From Pseudomonas sp. Irchel s3b2 (lineage in GTDB: Bacteria; Pseudomonadota; Gammaproteobacteria; Pseudomonadales; Pseudomonadaceae), in contig NZ_FYEB01000003.1 in assembly GCF_900187445.1 (NCBI RefSeq), positions 1 to 64,000 of the forward strand: DNA of 64,000 nucleotides, given 5' to 3'. The notes below the pieces were generated by a model that was given only the letters and a program-made list of their open reading frames with translations, ran no database searches and was not told the origin of the DNA. Positions within the stretch are counted from its first letter, which is position 1. Every line of letters begins with the position of its first letter. The position numbers and the translations under genes are program-made. Of this stretch, positions 54,718-63,259 are shown one piece after another.

Positions 54718-56081
54718 GTCAGAAGCTGAACCTGGGCTGGTGGGGGGCTGTGGTGTTGGGTGTGACGCTGTCGGCCGGTGCGCAGGAAAAACCGGCGGAC
54801 TTCGCCACGCAGGTGCCATTGTCGGTAAGTGGCGAGGGCCCGTGGTATCGCCTGGAATTACCCTTGGGCGTGCAACTGAAGGCGCGGCAAACCGATCTCA
54901 GCGATCTTCGCGTGTTCAACGCCGTCGGTGAGCCGCAGGCGTACGCGCTGGCCCGGGAACCCGCGCAGACCCGCGAAAACCGCACGCTGAACGACGTGAA
55001 GTGGTTCCCGTTGTACAACTCGGCGGATGCCACCGAACGCGCGCCGAGTGTGCGCGTGCAATCGAACACCAACGGCACGTTGATCGAAGTGCAGCCGTCC
55101 AGCCAGTTGGAGGCGGGCGAAGAAGAGCTGCGCGGCTGGTTGCTCGACGCCAGCAGCATCAAGGCGCCGTTACAGCAATTAATCCTCGATTGGACCAGCG
55201 ATCGCGACGGTTTCCAGCGTTTCAGCATTGAAGTCAGCGACGATTTGCAGCATTGGCAGTCGTGGGGTGAAGGGCAGGTGGCGCGTCTGACGTTTGCCGA
55301 CGAACGGGTCGAGCAACATGAAGTCGGCCTGCCGGGGCAATCGGCGCGCTATTTGCGCTTGCTGTGGAGTTCACCGCAGTCGGCACCGGTGCTGACTTCG
55401 GCGCAACTGGAAAGCGCCAACCCCCGCACCTTGCCGCTGCCGTTGGTCTGGTCGCAACCGTTGCCTGGCACCAGCGTGAAGGCCGGTGAGTACATCTGGC
55501 AATTGCCGATGGGGTTGAACGTCCAGCGCTTGCAGATCGAACTGAGTCAGCCCAACAGCCTGGCACCGGTGACGTTGTCGGGTCGCAGGGAAACCAGCCT
55601 GCCATGGCAACCGCTGACCAGCGGTTTGCTTTATCGCCTGACCCAGAATGGCCAGGACGTAGTGCAGAACGAATTGCAGCTGCCGGGCCAGACCGTACAG
55701 CAGTTGAAGCTGACAGTGGATGAGCGTGGCGGCGGCTTGGGCGCCGAAGCGCCGACGGTTCGGTTTGCCGTGCGTTCCACGCAACTGGTGTTCCTGGCGC
55801 GTGGGGCCGGGCCTTATACGCTGGCGCTGGGGAGTGCGACGGTGAAGGCGGCGAATTTACCGTTGTCGACACTGATTCCGGAATACAGCGCTGCGAAGTT
55901 GGCGGCGTTGGGCAAGGCGACGGTTGAGGGTGGGGTCGTGGTGACACCAGCGGCGACAGCGCCAACGGTGGTGGACACGAACTGGAAGAAATTCGGGTTG
56001 TGGGGGGTGTTGTTGCTCAGTGTGCTGTTTCTGGGGGCCATGGCGTTCAGCTTGTTGCGCAAGCCACCCGTCAAATCCTAG
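54714..56081 (+). CDS. DUF3999 exported protein
   Basis: A 455-residue protein with a signal peptide (1-23, ending AGA) and a C-terminal membrane helix (LWGVLLLSVLFLGAMAFSLL) with a short cytosolic tail, so most of it is periplasmic beta-structure. A discoidin-like segment (WTSDRDGFQRFSIEVSDDLQHW) may bind sugars or proteins. The TTG start is supported by GAAGGAGTGTCGTC upstream and a stop/start overlap with the DUF2339 gene. Function unknown; probably acts with DUF2339. Confidence 0.82.
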   Translation: MSQKLNLGWWGAVVLGVTLSAGAQEKPADFATQVPLSVSGEGPWYRLELPLGVQLKARQTDLSDLRVFNAVGEPQAYALAREPAQTRENRTLNDVKWFPLYNSADATERAPSVRVQSNTNGTLIEVQPSSQLEAGEEELRGWLLDASSIKAPLQQLILDWTSDRDGFQRFSIEVSDDLQHWQSWGEGQVARLTFADERVEQHEVGLPGQSARYLRLLWSSPQSAPVLTSAQLESANPRTLPLPLVWSQPLPGTSVKAGEYIWQLPMGLNVQRLQIELSQPNSLAPVTLSGRRETSLPWQPLTSGLLYRLTQNGQDVVQNELQLPGQTVQQLKLTVDERGGGLGAEAPTVRFAVRSTQLVFLARGAGPYTLALGSATVKAANLPLSTLIPEYSAAKLAALGKATVEGGVVVTPAATAPTVVDTNWKKFGLWGVLLLSVLFLGAMAFSLLRKPPVKS

Positions 56082-56321
56082 GCTGGCGCTTCGCGCCAGA
56101 TCGCGGGCACAGCAAAACCGTGTTGACGGAAAGGCTCAGGGTGTGAAGGCGTCCTTCCGGCCACCAAAAATATTGAAACTGCCGCCAATCACGGCCCCAT
56201 TTCGAACTACGCTCAACCCCGCGCATGAACTCTATTAGGCGTATCACGTCTGATAGGAGGAAATGCGCCCCGACTCGCGTTAAACTGCGCGGGTTTTTAG
56301 CCCCCCATTCCGGAGTCTTCC

Positions 56322-57332
56322 ATGTCCCGCGTTACCTTGAGTCGCTATTTGATTGAGCAGACCCGCAGCAACAACACTCCTGCCGATCTGCGCTTCCTGA
56401 TCGAAGTGGTGGCGCGTGCCTGCAAGGAGATCAACCACGCCGTGTCCAAAGGCGCCCTGGGTGGCGTTCTGGGCAGCATGGGCACTGAAAACGTCCAGGG
56501 CGAAGTGCAGAAAAAGCTCGATGTGATCTCCAACGAGATCCTGCTCGAAGCCAACGAATGGGGCGGTCACCTGGCCGGCATGGCGTCCGAGGAAATGGAC
56601 AATGCCTACCAGATCCCGGGCAAATACCCGAAAGGCGCGTACCTGCTGGTATTCGACCCGCTGGACGGTTCGTCGAACATCGACATCAACGCGCCGGTCG
56701 GCACGATCTTCTCGGTACTGCGTTGCCCGAACGAATACCTGACCCAGAACGAGCCCTTGAATGAAAAGGCCTTCCTGCAGCCAGGTACCCAGCAAGTGGC
56801 CGCCGGCTACGCGATCTACGGTCCGCAGACCATGCTGATCCTGACCCTGGGCGATGGCGTGAAAGGCTTCACCCTGGACCGTGAAATGGGCAGTTTCGTA
56901 CTGACCCACGAAAACATCACCATTCCTGAAACCACCCAGGAATTTGCCATCAACGCGTCCAACCAGCGTCACTGGGAAGCACCGGTACAGCGCTACGTCG
57001 GCGAATTGCTGGCAGGTGATGAAGGCCCGCTGAAAAAGAACTACAACATGCGTTGGGTTGCCGCAATGGTCGCCGACGTGCACCGCATCCTGAACCGTGG
57101 TGGCCTGTTCATGTACCCACGCGACAGCCGCGAGCCGTCGAAACCGGGCAAACTGCGCCTGATGTACGAAGCCAACCCGATGTCGTTCCTGGTGGAACAG
57201 GCGGGCGGCGCGTCTACCGACGGCCACCAGCGCATCCTCGACATCCAGCCGGAAGGCCTGCACCAGCGTGTTGCGGTGTTCCTCGGTTCGAAAGAAGAAG
57301 TTGCCCGCGTTACGGCTTACCACAAGGAATAA
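56322..57332 (+). CDS. fbp: Fructose-1,6-bisphosphatase, class I
   Basis: A 336-residue gluconeogenic phosphatase. The metal site [17 protein letters not shown] and [10 protein letters not shown] are diagnostic; [17 protein letters not shown] near the N terminus is conserved. Converts fructose-1,6-bisphosphate to fructose-6-phosphate. Spaced 3 bp before the DUF924 gene, so co-transcribed. Confidence 0.95.
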   Translation: MSRVTLSRYLIEQTRSNNTPADLRFLIEVVARACKEINHAVSKGALGGVLGSMGTENVQGEVQKKLDVISNEILLEANEWGGHLAGMASEEMDNAYQIPGKYPKGAYLLVFDPLDGSSNIDINAPVGTIFSVLRCPNEYLTQNEPLNEKAFLQPGTQQVAAGYAIYGPQTMLILTLGDGVKGFTLDREMGSFVLTHENITIPETTQEFAINASNQRHWEAPVQRYVGELLAGDEGPLKKNYNMRWVAAMVADVHRILNRGGLFMYPRDSREPSKPGKLRLMYEANPMSFLVEQAGGASTDGHQRILDIQPEGLHQRVAVFLGSKEEVARVTAYHKE

Positions 57333-57335
57333 ACC

Positions 57336-57938
57336 ATGACCGCGCCCTGGCAGCCGTTACTCGAATGGTGGTTCGGATCTTTCGAATCACCCAACGAAAT
57401 AGCGGCTGACAAGGGCAAGTTATGGTTCGGCAAGCGCGACAGCCAGGACCTCGAAGCGCGGATGCGTTTCGGGGACCAGGTCGAGCAGGCACTGGCCGGC
57501 GGATTGACCGAATGGGTGCAATGCCCAGAAGGTTGGCTAGCCTTGGTGCTGCTGCTCGATCAACTGCCGCGAATGATCTTTCGCGACACCCCCAAATCCT
57601 TTTCAGGCGATCTCAGGGCTCAAGCACTGGTAGCGCAAGGCATTGCTGCGGATTTCGATCGGCAACTGCGACCCATCCAGCGGGTGTTTATCTATCTGGT
57701 GTTCGAGCACTGCGAAAATCTGGCGGTGCAGAACGAAGCGGTTTCGCGGTTTCTTGATCTGGTTGAACAGCAACCGGAGGCGGATCGGGCGGTGTTTGCC
57801 GACAACCTGGATTATGCCGAACGGCATCAGAAGATCATTGCGCGGTTTGGTCGGTTTCCCCATCGCAATGCGGTGTTGGAGCGCGAATCTACGGCTGAGG
57901 AGCTGGAGTTTTTGAATGGGCCGGGGTCGCGGTTCTGA
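57336..57938 (+). CDS. DUF924 family protein
   Basis: A 200-residue soluble helical protein of the DUF924 family: the start WQPLLEWWFGS, LLLDQLPRMIFRDTPKSF, IYLVFEHCENLAVQ and RFPHRNAVLERESTAEELEFL are the hallmark segments. Its function is not known; a ribosome- or TPR-like helical fold is plausible. Directly after fbp. Confidence 0.9.
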   Translation: MTAPWQPLLEWWFGSFESPNEIAADKGKLWFGKRDSQDLEARMRFGDQVEQALAGGLTEWVQCPEGWLALVLLLDQLPRMIFRDTPKSFSGDLRAQALVAQGIAADFDRQLRPIQRVFIYLVFEHCENLAVQNEAVSRFLDLVEQQPEADRAVFADNLDYAERHQKIIARFGRFPHRNAVLERESTAEELEFLNGPGSRF

Positions 57939-57945
57939 TGGGCAC

Positions 57946-58278
57946 TCACGGATTCCCTTGTAACAGTCGCTTCACCAGCAATGTCGGCAGGTTTTTCCGT
58001 GTATCGGCAATGATGTGGACGTAAACCGTTTGCTCCCGCACTTCATAAATGATCCGGTTCATTCCTAAGACAATTTGTCGATATTGACTAAGATTGAGCT
58101 TCTCAATCTCTTCCGGGACTGACCCGGCATAGGGCTGGCTTCCCAAATGACGGATGGCTGCTTTCAGATTGGCGTAGGTGTTTTGCCATGTCTGTGTAGA
58201 AAATTGTTTGGTGAGATAGGTACGAATTTCTTTGAGGTCTGTTTCGGCGGACTGAAGAATGACGACCTTTAAGCTCAT
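57946..58278 (-). CDS. RelE/ParE-family toxin
   Basis: A 110-residue protein with the RelE/ParE fold: the start LKVVILQSAETDLKEIRTYL, central PYAGSVPEEIEKLNLSQYRQIVLG and the beta-strand NRIIYEVREQTVYVHIIADTRKN. Members cut ribosome-bound mRNA or poison gyrase; ParE versus RelE activity cannot be told from this sequence. Its ATG overlaps the antitoxin stop codon, so the two are translationally coupled. Confidence 0.85.
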   Translation of the reverse strand: MSLKVVILQSAETDLKEIRTYLTKQFSTQTWQNTYANLKAAIRHLGSQPYAGSVPEEIEKLNLSQYRQIVLGMNRIIYEVREQTVYVHIIADTRKNLPTLLVKRLLQGNP

Positions 58279-58547
58279 TGATGGTCGGCCTTGTCCATTT
58301 CTGCGAAGACGTCTTCGGCATCCCGAAACTTGCCCTCTTCAATCTCCCGATTACCCATTGCCAAGAGCTTTAAAAGAGCCATTGTGTCTTCTTGCTCTTC
58401 AAAGCTTTTCACATCCATGACCACGAGCTTCGCTTCACCGTTTTGGGTAATCACCAAGGGTTCACGGCTCTCGGTGAGCGTTTTAACGATTTCCGCAGTG
58501 TGGCTTTTCAGGTAACTGATCGGTTTGATTTGAGATGAAAGCTTCAT
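58275..58547 (-). CDS. Phd/YefM-family antitoxin
   Basis: A 90-residue antitoxin with a Phd/YefM N-terminal DNA-binding fold (KPISYLKSHTAEIVKTLTESREPLVITQNGEAKLVVMD, in parts: SYLKSHTAEI, LVITQNGEAKLVVM) and an acidic C-terminal tail for toxin binding. It would also repress its own promoter, just upstream at about 58560. Antitoxin-first order with a 4-bp overlap to the toxin. Confidence 0.87.
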   Translation of the reverse strand: MKLSSQIKPISYLKSHTAEIVKTLTESREPLVITQNGEAKLVVMDVKSFEEQEDTMALLKLLAMGNREIEEGKFRDAEDVFAEMDKADHQ

Positions 58548-58702
58548 GGGATGAGCCTCGTCAGTTTGAATAGGACTGAGTTTAGTCTTAATTCAGTCCT
58601 GCGTCAGGCTGCACCGACCAACGTTTCCTGTAGAGCGAGTTTCGGTTTTAGATTTTCGCTGCAGCCAATGCCGACTTGCCCGCGAAGGGGCCCTTGAAAA
58701 CA

Positions 58703-60595
58703 CTAGATCCTGAAACTGCCAACCAACTGCTTCAACCGCGCTGCCTGCTGCTCAAGATCGGCACACGCACGCAAGGTCGACTGCAAGTTCTCCACACCTT
58801 CCTGGTTCAGCGTGTTGATTTCGGTGATGTCGACATTGATCGACTCGACCACGGCAGTCTGCTCTTCGGTCGCGGTCGCCACGGACTGGTTCATCCCGTC
58901 GATCTCACCGATGCGCTGCGTCACGCTGCCCAAGCGTTCGCCGGCCTGGTTGGCGATGCCAACGCTGCTTTCGCTCTGGCGCTGGCTGTCGGTCATGGTG
59001 CTGACCGCTTCCCGGGCGCCGACTTGTAGTTCTTCGATCATCTTCTGCACTTGCTGCGCCGAATCCTGAGTGCGGTGGGCGAGGTTGCGTACCTCATCCG
59101 CGACCACGGCAAAACCACGACCGGCTTCACCGGCACGGGCTGCTTCGATGGCCGCGTTGAGTGCCAGCAGGTTGGTTTGCTGCGAGATGCTGGTGATCAC
59201 TTCCAGAATCTGGCCGATGTTCACCGTGTTGCTGTTCAGGGTTTCGATGTTGCCGCACGAATCGCTGATCTTCGCCGACAGCTGCTGCATCGCGGCGATG
59301 GTTTTATCCACCACTTGCTGACCGTCTTCAGCCAAGGCGCGGGCGTCGCTCGAGTGTTGCGAGGCGAGGGCGGCGTTCTGGGCGATTTCCTGAGCGGCGG
59401 CGCCGAGTTCGTTGATCGCCGCAGCCACGCTGCTGGTGCGTGAGGCTTGTTGATCGGAGTTGAACATCGACGAATTAGAAGCGGCGACGACCCGCAAGGC
59501 GACTTCGTTGACCTGACCGGTGGCCGAGGACACTTCGCGGATCGAGGTATGAATACGTTCCACAAAACGGTTGAACGAGGTGCCCAGCGCACCGAATTCG
59601 TCCTGGCCGTGAATGGTCAGACGCTTGGTCAGGTCACCTTCGCCCTCGGCGATGTCATGCATGGCGCGGCCCATGGTCAGCAGCGGTTGCATCAGCACGC
59701 GGATCAACATGCTCAGCAGCGCGATGATGATCACCACGGCAATGATCATGGCGATGATCGCCGAGGTGCGGAATTCGCTGAGCATCGAGAATGCGGTTTC
59801 CTGATCCAGCACCAGCGCTACGTACCAATCCGCCGATGGCACACCGTTGATGTGAGTGAAGGAGATGAACTGGGTTTTGCCGTCCAGCTCGACTTCCTTC
59901 AGGCCCTGACTGATTTTCGGCGCACCGTTAGGGTAGGCGTCGGCCAGGTTCTTGAGCACCAGTTTGCTGTCCGGGTGGATCAGGATCTTGCCGTCGGCGC
60001 TGACGATAAACGCATGGCCATGACCGCCGAAATTCAGCGAGTTGATGATCGCGCTGACGCTGGACAGGTCGATATCTGCGCCGGCGACGCCGATCATTTG
60101 ATTCTGATGCTTCACCGGCGTGGCAACGGTGATCACCAGTTTGCCCGACGATGCCGCGATGTAGGGTTCGGTGACGATGGTCTGTTGCGCGTTGTTGGCC
60201 GCCTTGTACCAGCCACGGGCGCGGGGGTCGTAGTCGGCGGCGCGATTGCCGGCCGGGACCGAGAACATCACGCCATCGGTGCCGCCGAAGTAGCTCAGCT
60301 GGAAGTTGCTGGTGTAGGCCGGCAGGTCGATGGCACGTTTGAGGTTGGCTTGGGCGCTGCCGTCCACGGCGATCTGCTGGGACAGCGATTGCAGCAATTG
60401 AATGCGGCTTTCCAGCCAGGTCTGGATGTTGCTGGTGGTCAGGCTGCCGAGTTCCTGCATCGAGGACTCGGTACTGCTGCGCAGGGTCTGCCGCTGGCGG
60501 TAATCGTTGAACAGGATGAAGCAGGCGAATGCAACGGCCACCACGAGAGCGGCTGCCAACAAGATTTTGTGGCTGAACTTCATGTTTTTGGTCAT
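58703..60595 (-). CDS. Methyl-accepting chemoreceptor, amino-acid dCache type
   Basis: A 630-residue receptor: membrane helix (10-32), dCache_1 sensor (about 40-280), second helix, HAMP (about 300-350) and signalling domain with the conserved [26 protein letters not shown] hairpin tip region. The amino-acid motif residues Y122, R127, W129-Y130, Y145 and D174 sit at positions almost identical to those of P. aeruginosa PctA, predicting amino-acid or GABA sensing. The start [10 protein letters not shown] (60595) is chosen from the family; no clear ribosome site is seen. Confidence 0.88.
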   Translation of the reverse strand: MTKNMKFSHKILLAAALVVAVAFACFILFNDYRQRQTLRSSTESSMQELGSLTTSNIQTWLESRIQLLQSLSQQIAVDGSAQANLKRAIDLPAYTSNFQLSYFGGTDGVMFSVPAGNRAADYDPRARGWYKAANNAQQTIVTEPYIAASSGKLVITVATPVKHQNQMIGVAGADIDLSSVSAIINSLNFGGHGHAFIVSADGKILIHPDSKLVLKNLADAYPNGAPKISQGLKEVELDGKTQFISFTHINGVPSADWYVALVLDQETAFSMLSEFRTSAIIAMIIAVVIIIALLSMLIRVLMQPLLTMGRAMHDIAEGEGDLTKRLTIHGQDEFGALGTSFNRFVERIHTSIREVSSATGQVNEVALRVVAASNSSMFNSDQQASRTSSVAAAINELGAAAQEIAQNAALASQHSSDARALAEDGQQVVDKTIAAMQQLSAKISDSCGNIETLNSNTVNIGQILEVITSISQQTNLLALNAAIEAARAGEAGRGFAVVADEVRNLAHRTQDSAQQVQKMIEELQVGAREAVSTMTDSQRQSESSVGIANQAGERLGSVTQRIGEIDGMNQSVATATEEQTAVVESINVDITEINTLNQEGVENLQSTLRACADLEQQAARLKQLVGSFRI

Positions 60596-60875
60596 TAAAT
60601 GAGCTACCGCGAAGGGGCTGGTCAACAAGGGGTGTCAATTTGCCACAGTGGAAGGCTTTGCGCTGCTTCTATGTCGACTGGCCAGCGCCAAAGATTAGGC
60701 GGCTTCTGCGAAAACCGACGAAATACTCAGCGGCGCGAAAAAGTGGCTGATTTATCGTAAAAGGCAGACGGATGGCTGAACAAATAGCCGGATGCTCAGG
60801 GAACCAGACAGGGGTTTTCTCTTCTAAGCTTCAGCTTGGCAGCCATGCCATTCCCTACGCCCCAGGAGTTACACC

Positions 60876-61130
60876 ATGTCGCTGCGATCTATCGCCTTGC
60901 TCTCGTTCTGCGTGTTGTTGGCAGCGTGCGGCAAGATCAATCAGGAAAATTATTCGAAGCTGTCGACCGGCATGCCCAAGGCCGAGGTTGAAACCTTGCT
61001 GGGCAAACCTGCCGATTGCTCGGGCGCGCTTGGCATGTCCAGTTGCACCTGGGGCGACAAAAACAGCTTTATCAGCGTGCAGTACGCCGGTGACAAAGTG
61101 CTGATGTTTTCCGGCCAAGGCCTGAAGTAA
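60876..61130 (+). CDS. BamE/SmpA-like small lipoprotein
   Basis: An 84-residue lipoprotein with a lipobox LLAAC at residues 15-19 and a short DUF3862/BamE-like body (MPKAEVETLLGKPADCSG, CTWGDKNSFISVQYAGDKV). Such small folds often stabilise outer-membrane complexes, but no partner is indicated. CAGGAG precedes the ATG. The lipocalin gene starts 33 bp after its end. Confidence 0.8.
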   Translation: MSLRSIALLSFCVLLAACGKINQENYSKLSTGMPKAEVETLLGKPADCSGALGMSSCTWGDKNSFISVQYAGDKVLMFSGQGLK

Positions 61131-61163
61131 ACCGGGGCTATTCGCCCACGGGAGAAAAAAATA

Positions 61164-61733
61164 ATGAAGCGGTTACTGATCGTTCTTTTTGCCGGCCTGG
61201 TATTGGCCGGCTGCGCCACTTCTGGCGTAGATCCGTTGGCACCCAAGACCGTCAATACGGTCAACCTCAAGCGCTACCAGGGCACCTGGTACGAACTGGC
61301 GCGTCTGCCGGTGTACTTTCAGCGCAACTGCGCGCAATCCGAAGCCCATTACAGCCTCAAGCCTGAAGGTGACATGGCGGTGCTGAACCGCTGCCTGACG
61401 TCGGACTGGCAATGGGAAGAGGCCAAAGGCACGGCTTATCCACAGGTGCCCGGCAAGGCTGACAAGCTCTGGGTCGAGTTCGATACCTGGTTCTCGAGAC
61501 TGATACCCGGTGTGGCGAAGGGAGAGTACTGGGTGTTGTACGTCAGCGATGATTACAAGACCGCGATTGTCGGCGACCCGGGCCGGCGTCACCTCTGGCT
61601 GCTGTCACGGACCCCGACGGTCAATGGTGTAGTGCGCGAAGAACTGCTGAGCAAGGCGCGTCAGCAGGGGTATGACACGACGCGACTGATCTGGCGCACG
61701 ACCGATACGCAGATGGCCAAGACTTCGAACTGA
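61164..61733 (+). CDS. blc: Outer-membrane lipocalin (Blc-like)
   Basis: A 189-residue lipoprotein with a lipobox (LAGCATS). The lipocalin motif RYQGTWYELARLPVYFQRNC is followed by NRCLTSDWQWEEAKGTAY and a C-terminal LLSRTPTVNGVVREELL. Bacterial lipocalins bind lysophospholipids and fatty acids at the envelope under stress. The preceding lipoprotein gene is probably in the same transcript. Confidence 0.9.
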   Translation: MKRLLIVLFAGLVLAGCATSGVDPLAPKTVNTVNLKRYQGTWYELARLPVYFQRNCAQSEAHYSLKPEGDMAVLNRCLTSDWQWEEAKGTAYPQVPGKADKLWVEFDTWFSRLIPGVAKGEYWVLYVSDDYKTAIVGDPGRRHLWLLSRTPTVNGVVREELLSKARQQGYDTTRLIWRTTDTQMAKTSN

Positions 61734-61744
61734 TTACTCCGCTA

Positions 61745-61779
61745 CTGATCGTTCCCACGCAGAGCGTGGGAATGATCAG
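61745..61779. repeat. REP-type palindrome
   Basis: ACTGATCGTTCCCACGC and GCGTGGGAATGATCAGT around AGA. Lies between the convergent lipocalin gene and hutF, and could serve as a terminator. Confidence 0.78.
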
Positions 61780-61787
61780 TGGGGGAG

Positions 61788-63152
61788 TTAGCCCAGCAGA
61801 TCGCGCAGGACTTGGGTGAAGGCGCGGTTACTTTCTTCTTCGCCCGCATGCCGCCCATCGCGCACAACCCACTGGCCATTGACCAGCACATCCCGCACCT
61901 GGCGATCACCACCGGCGAACAACCAACGATTCAGAATCCCGTCGCCACTGGCCGTCGCCAGATACGGATCGTTGCCATCCAGCACCAACCAATCCGCGCG
62001 CTTGCCGACTTCCAGGGCGCCAATCGGCTGCCCCAATGCCTGGGCACCGCCATCCAGCGCGGCGTCGTACAGTGTGCGGCCAACCATCGGTTGATCCGCG
62101 CCATACAAACGATTACGCCGCTGATCGCGCAGACGCTGGCCGTATTCCAGCCAGCGCAGTTCCTCCACCACGCTTAACGACACATGGCTATCGGAACCGA
62201 TGCCCATGCGCCCGCCCTGCGCCAGGAAGTCCACCGCCGGAAAAATCCCGTCGCCGAGGTTGGCTTCGGTGGTCAGGCACAGGCCGGCGATGGCTCGGCT
62301 GTTGGCCATGAGCGTGACTTCTTCCGGGTTGGCGTGAGTCGCGTGGACCAGGCACCAGCGCTGATCGACCTCAGTGTTTTCGTACAGCCACTGCAGCGGA
62401 CGGCGACCGCTCCAGCTCAGGCAGTCATCGACTTCCTTCTGCTGTTCGGCAATGTGAATGTGTACCGGGCACTGCTTGTCGCTGGCCGCCAGCACTTCAC
62501 TGATCTGCTGCGGTGTGACCGCGCGCAACGAGTGGAAACACAAACCCAGGGCCTGCGCCGGTTGCTGCGCCAGGATCGGCTGCAAGCGCGACTGAAGTTT
62601 CAGGTAGTTTTCGGTGCTGTTGATAAAGCGGCGCTGACCTTCGTTCGGGGTCTGGCCGCCGAAACCGGAGTGGCTGTAGAGCACCGGCAAGAGGGTCAAG
62701 CCGATACCGGCGGAGCTGGCGGCCTGGCTGATGCGCAGCGCCAGTTCGGCCGGGTCTGCGTACGGTTGGCCGCTCGTGTCGTGGTGTACGTAATGAAATT
62801 CCGCGACCGAAGTGTAACCGGCCTTGAGCATTTCGATGTACAGCTGACGGGCGATGATGCCGAGTTGATCCGGGCTGATTTTTCCGACGAGCCGGTACAT
62901 CAAATCGCGCCAGGTCCAGAAACTGTCGTTTGGATTACCCGCCACTTCCGCCAGCCCGGCCATGGCCCGCTGGAAGGCGTGGGAGTGCAAATTCGGCATT
63001 CCCGGCAGCAGCGGACCGCTCAGCCGTTCGGCGTCATCTGCGTGAGAATCGGCCTGGATATGGGTCAGCACGCCATCGGCGCTGACCTCAAGACGTACAT
63101 TATTGGCCCATCCACTAGGCAGCAGCGCGCGTTCGGCAAAGAAGGCGGACAT
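61788..63152 (-). CDS. hutF: Formimidoylglutamate deiminase HutF
   Basis: A 454-residue amidohydrolase that turns N-formimino-glutamate into N-formylglutamate in the five-step histidine degradation route. The metal motif MPNLHSHAFQR (His56, His58), the HIHIAEQQKEVDDC loop and LCLTTEANLGDG are characteristic. The start at 63152 is set by the MSAFFAERALLP start. Divergent from hutC with a probable operator between. Confidence 0.93.
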   Translation of the reverse strand: MSAFFAERALLPSGWANNVRLEVSADGVLTHIQADSHADDAERLSGPLLPGMPNLHSHAFQRAMAGLAEVAGNPNDSFWTWRDLMYRLVGKISPDQLGIIARQLYIEMLKAGYTSVAEFHYVHHDTSGQPYADPAELALRISQAASSAGIGLTLLPVLYSHSGFGGQTPNEGQRRFINSTENYLKLQSRLQPILAQQPAQALGLCFHSLRAVTPQQISEVLAASDKQCPVHIHIAEQQKEVDDCLSWSGRRPLQWLYENTEVDQRWCLVHATHANPEEVTLMANSRAIAGLCLTTEANLGDGIFPAVDFLAQGGRMGIGSDSHVSLSVVEELRWLEYGQRLRDQRRNRLYGADQPMVGRTLYDAALDGGAQALGQPIGALEVGKRADWLVLDGNDPYLATASGDGILNRWLFAGGDRQVRDVLVNGQWVVRDGRHAGEEESNRAFTQVLRDLLG

Positions 63153-63178
63153 GGTTCAGCACCCCATCGTGTGTTATT

Positions 63179-63195
63179 TGTATATACATATACAG
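63179..63195. promoter_or_regulatory. Putative HutC operator
   Basis: TGTATATACATATACAG contains the palindrome TGTATATACA (63179-63188), like the TGTATA-TACA operators of Pseudomonas hut promoters. It lies in the hutF-hutC spacer where HutC would repress both directions. Confidence 0.6.
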
Positions 63196-63259
63196 ACGTT
63201 TGCCTGCTCGGTAAACTCCGGCAAGCTAGCAACCTCTCATAGATGAACAAGGATTAATC

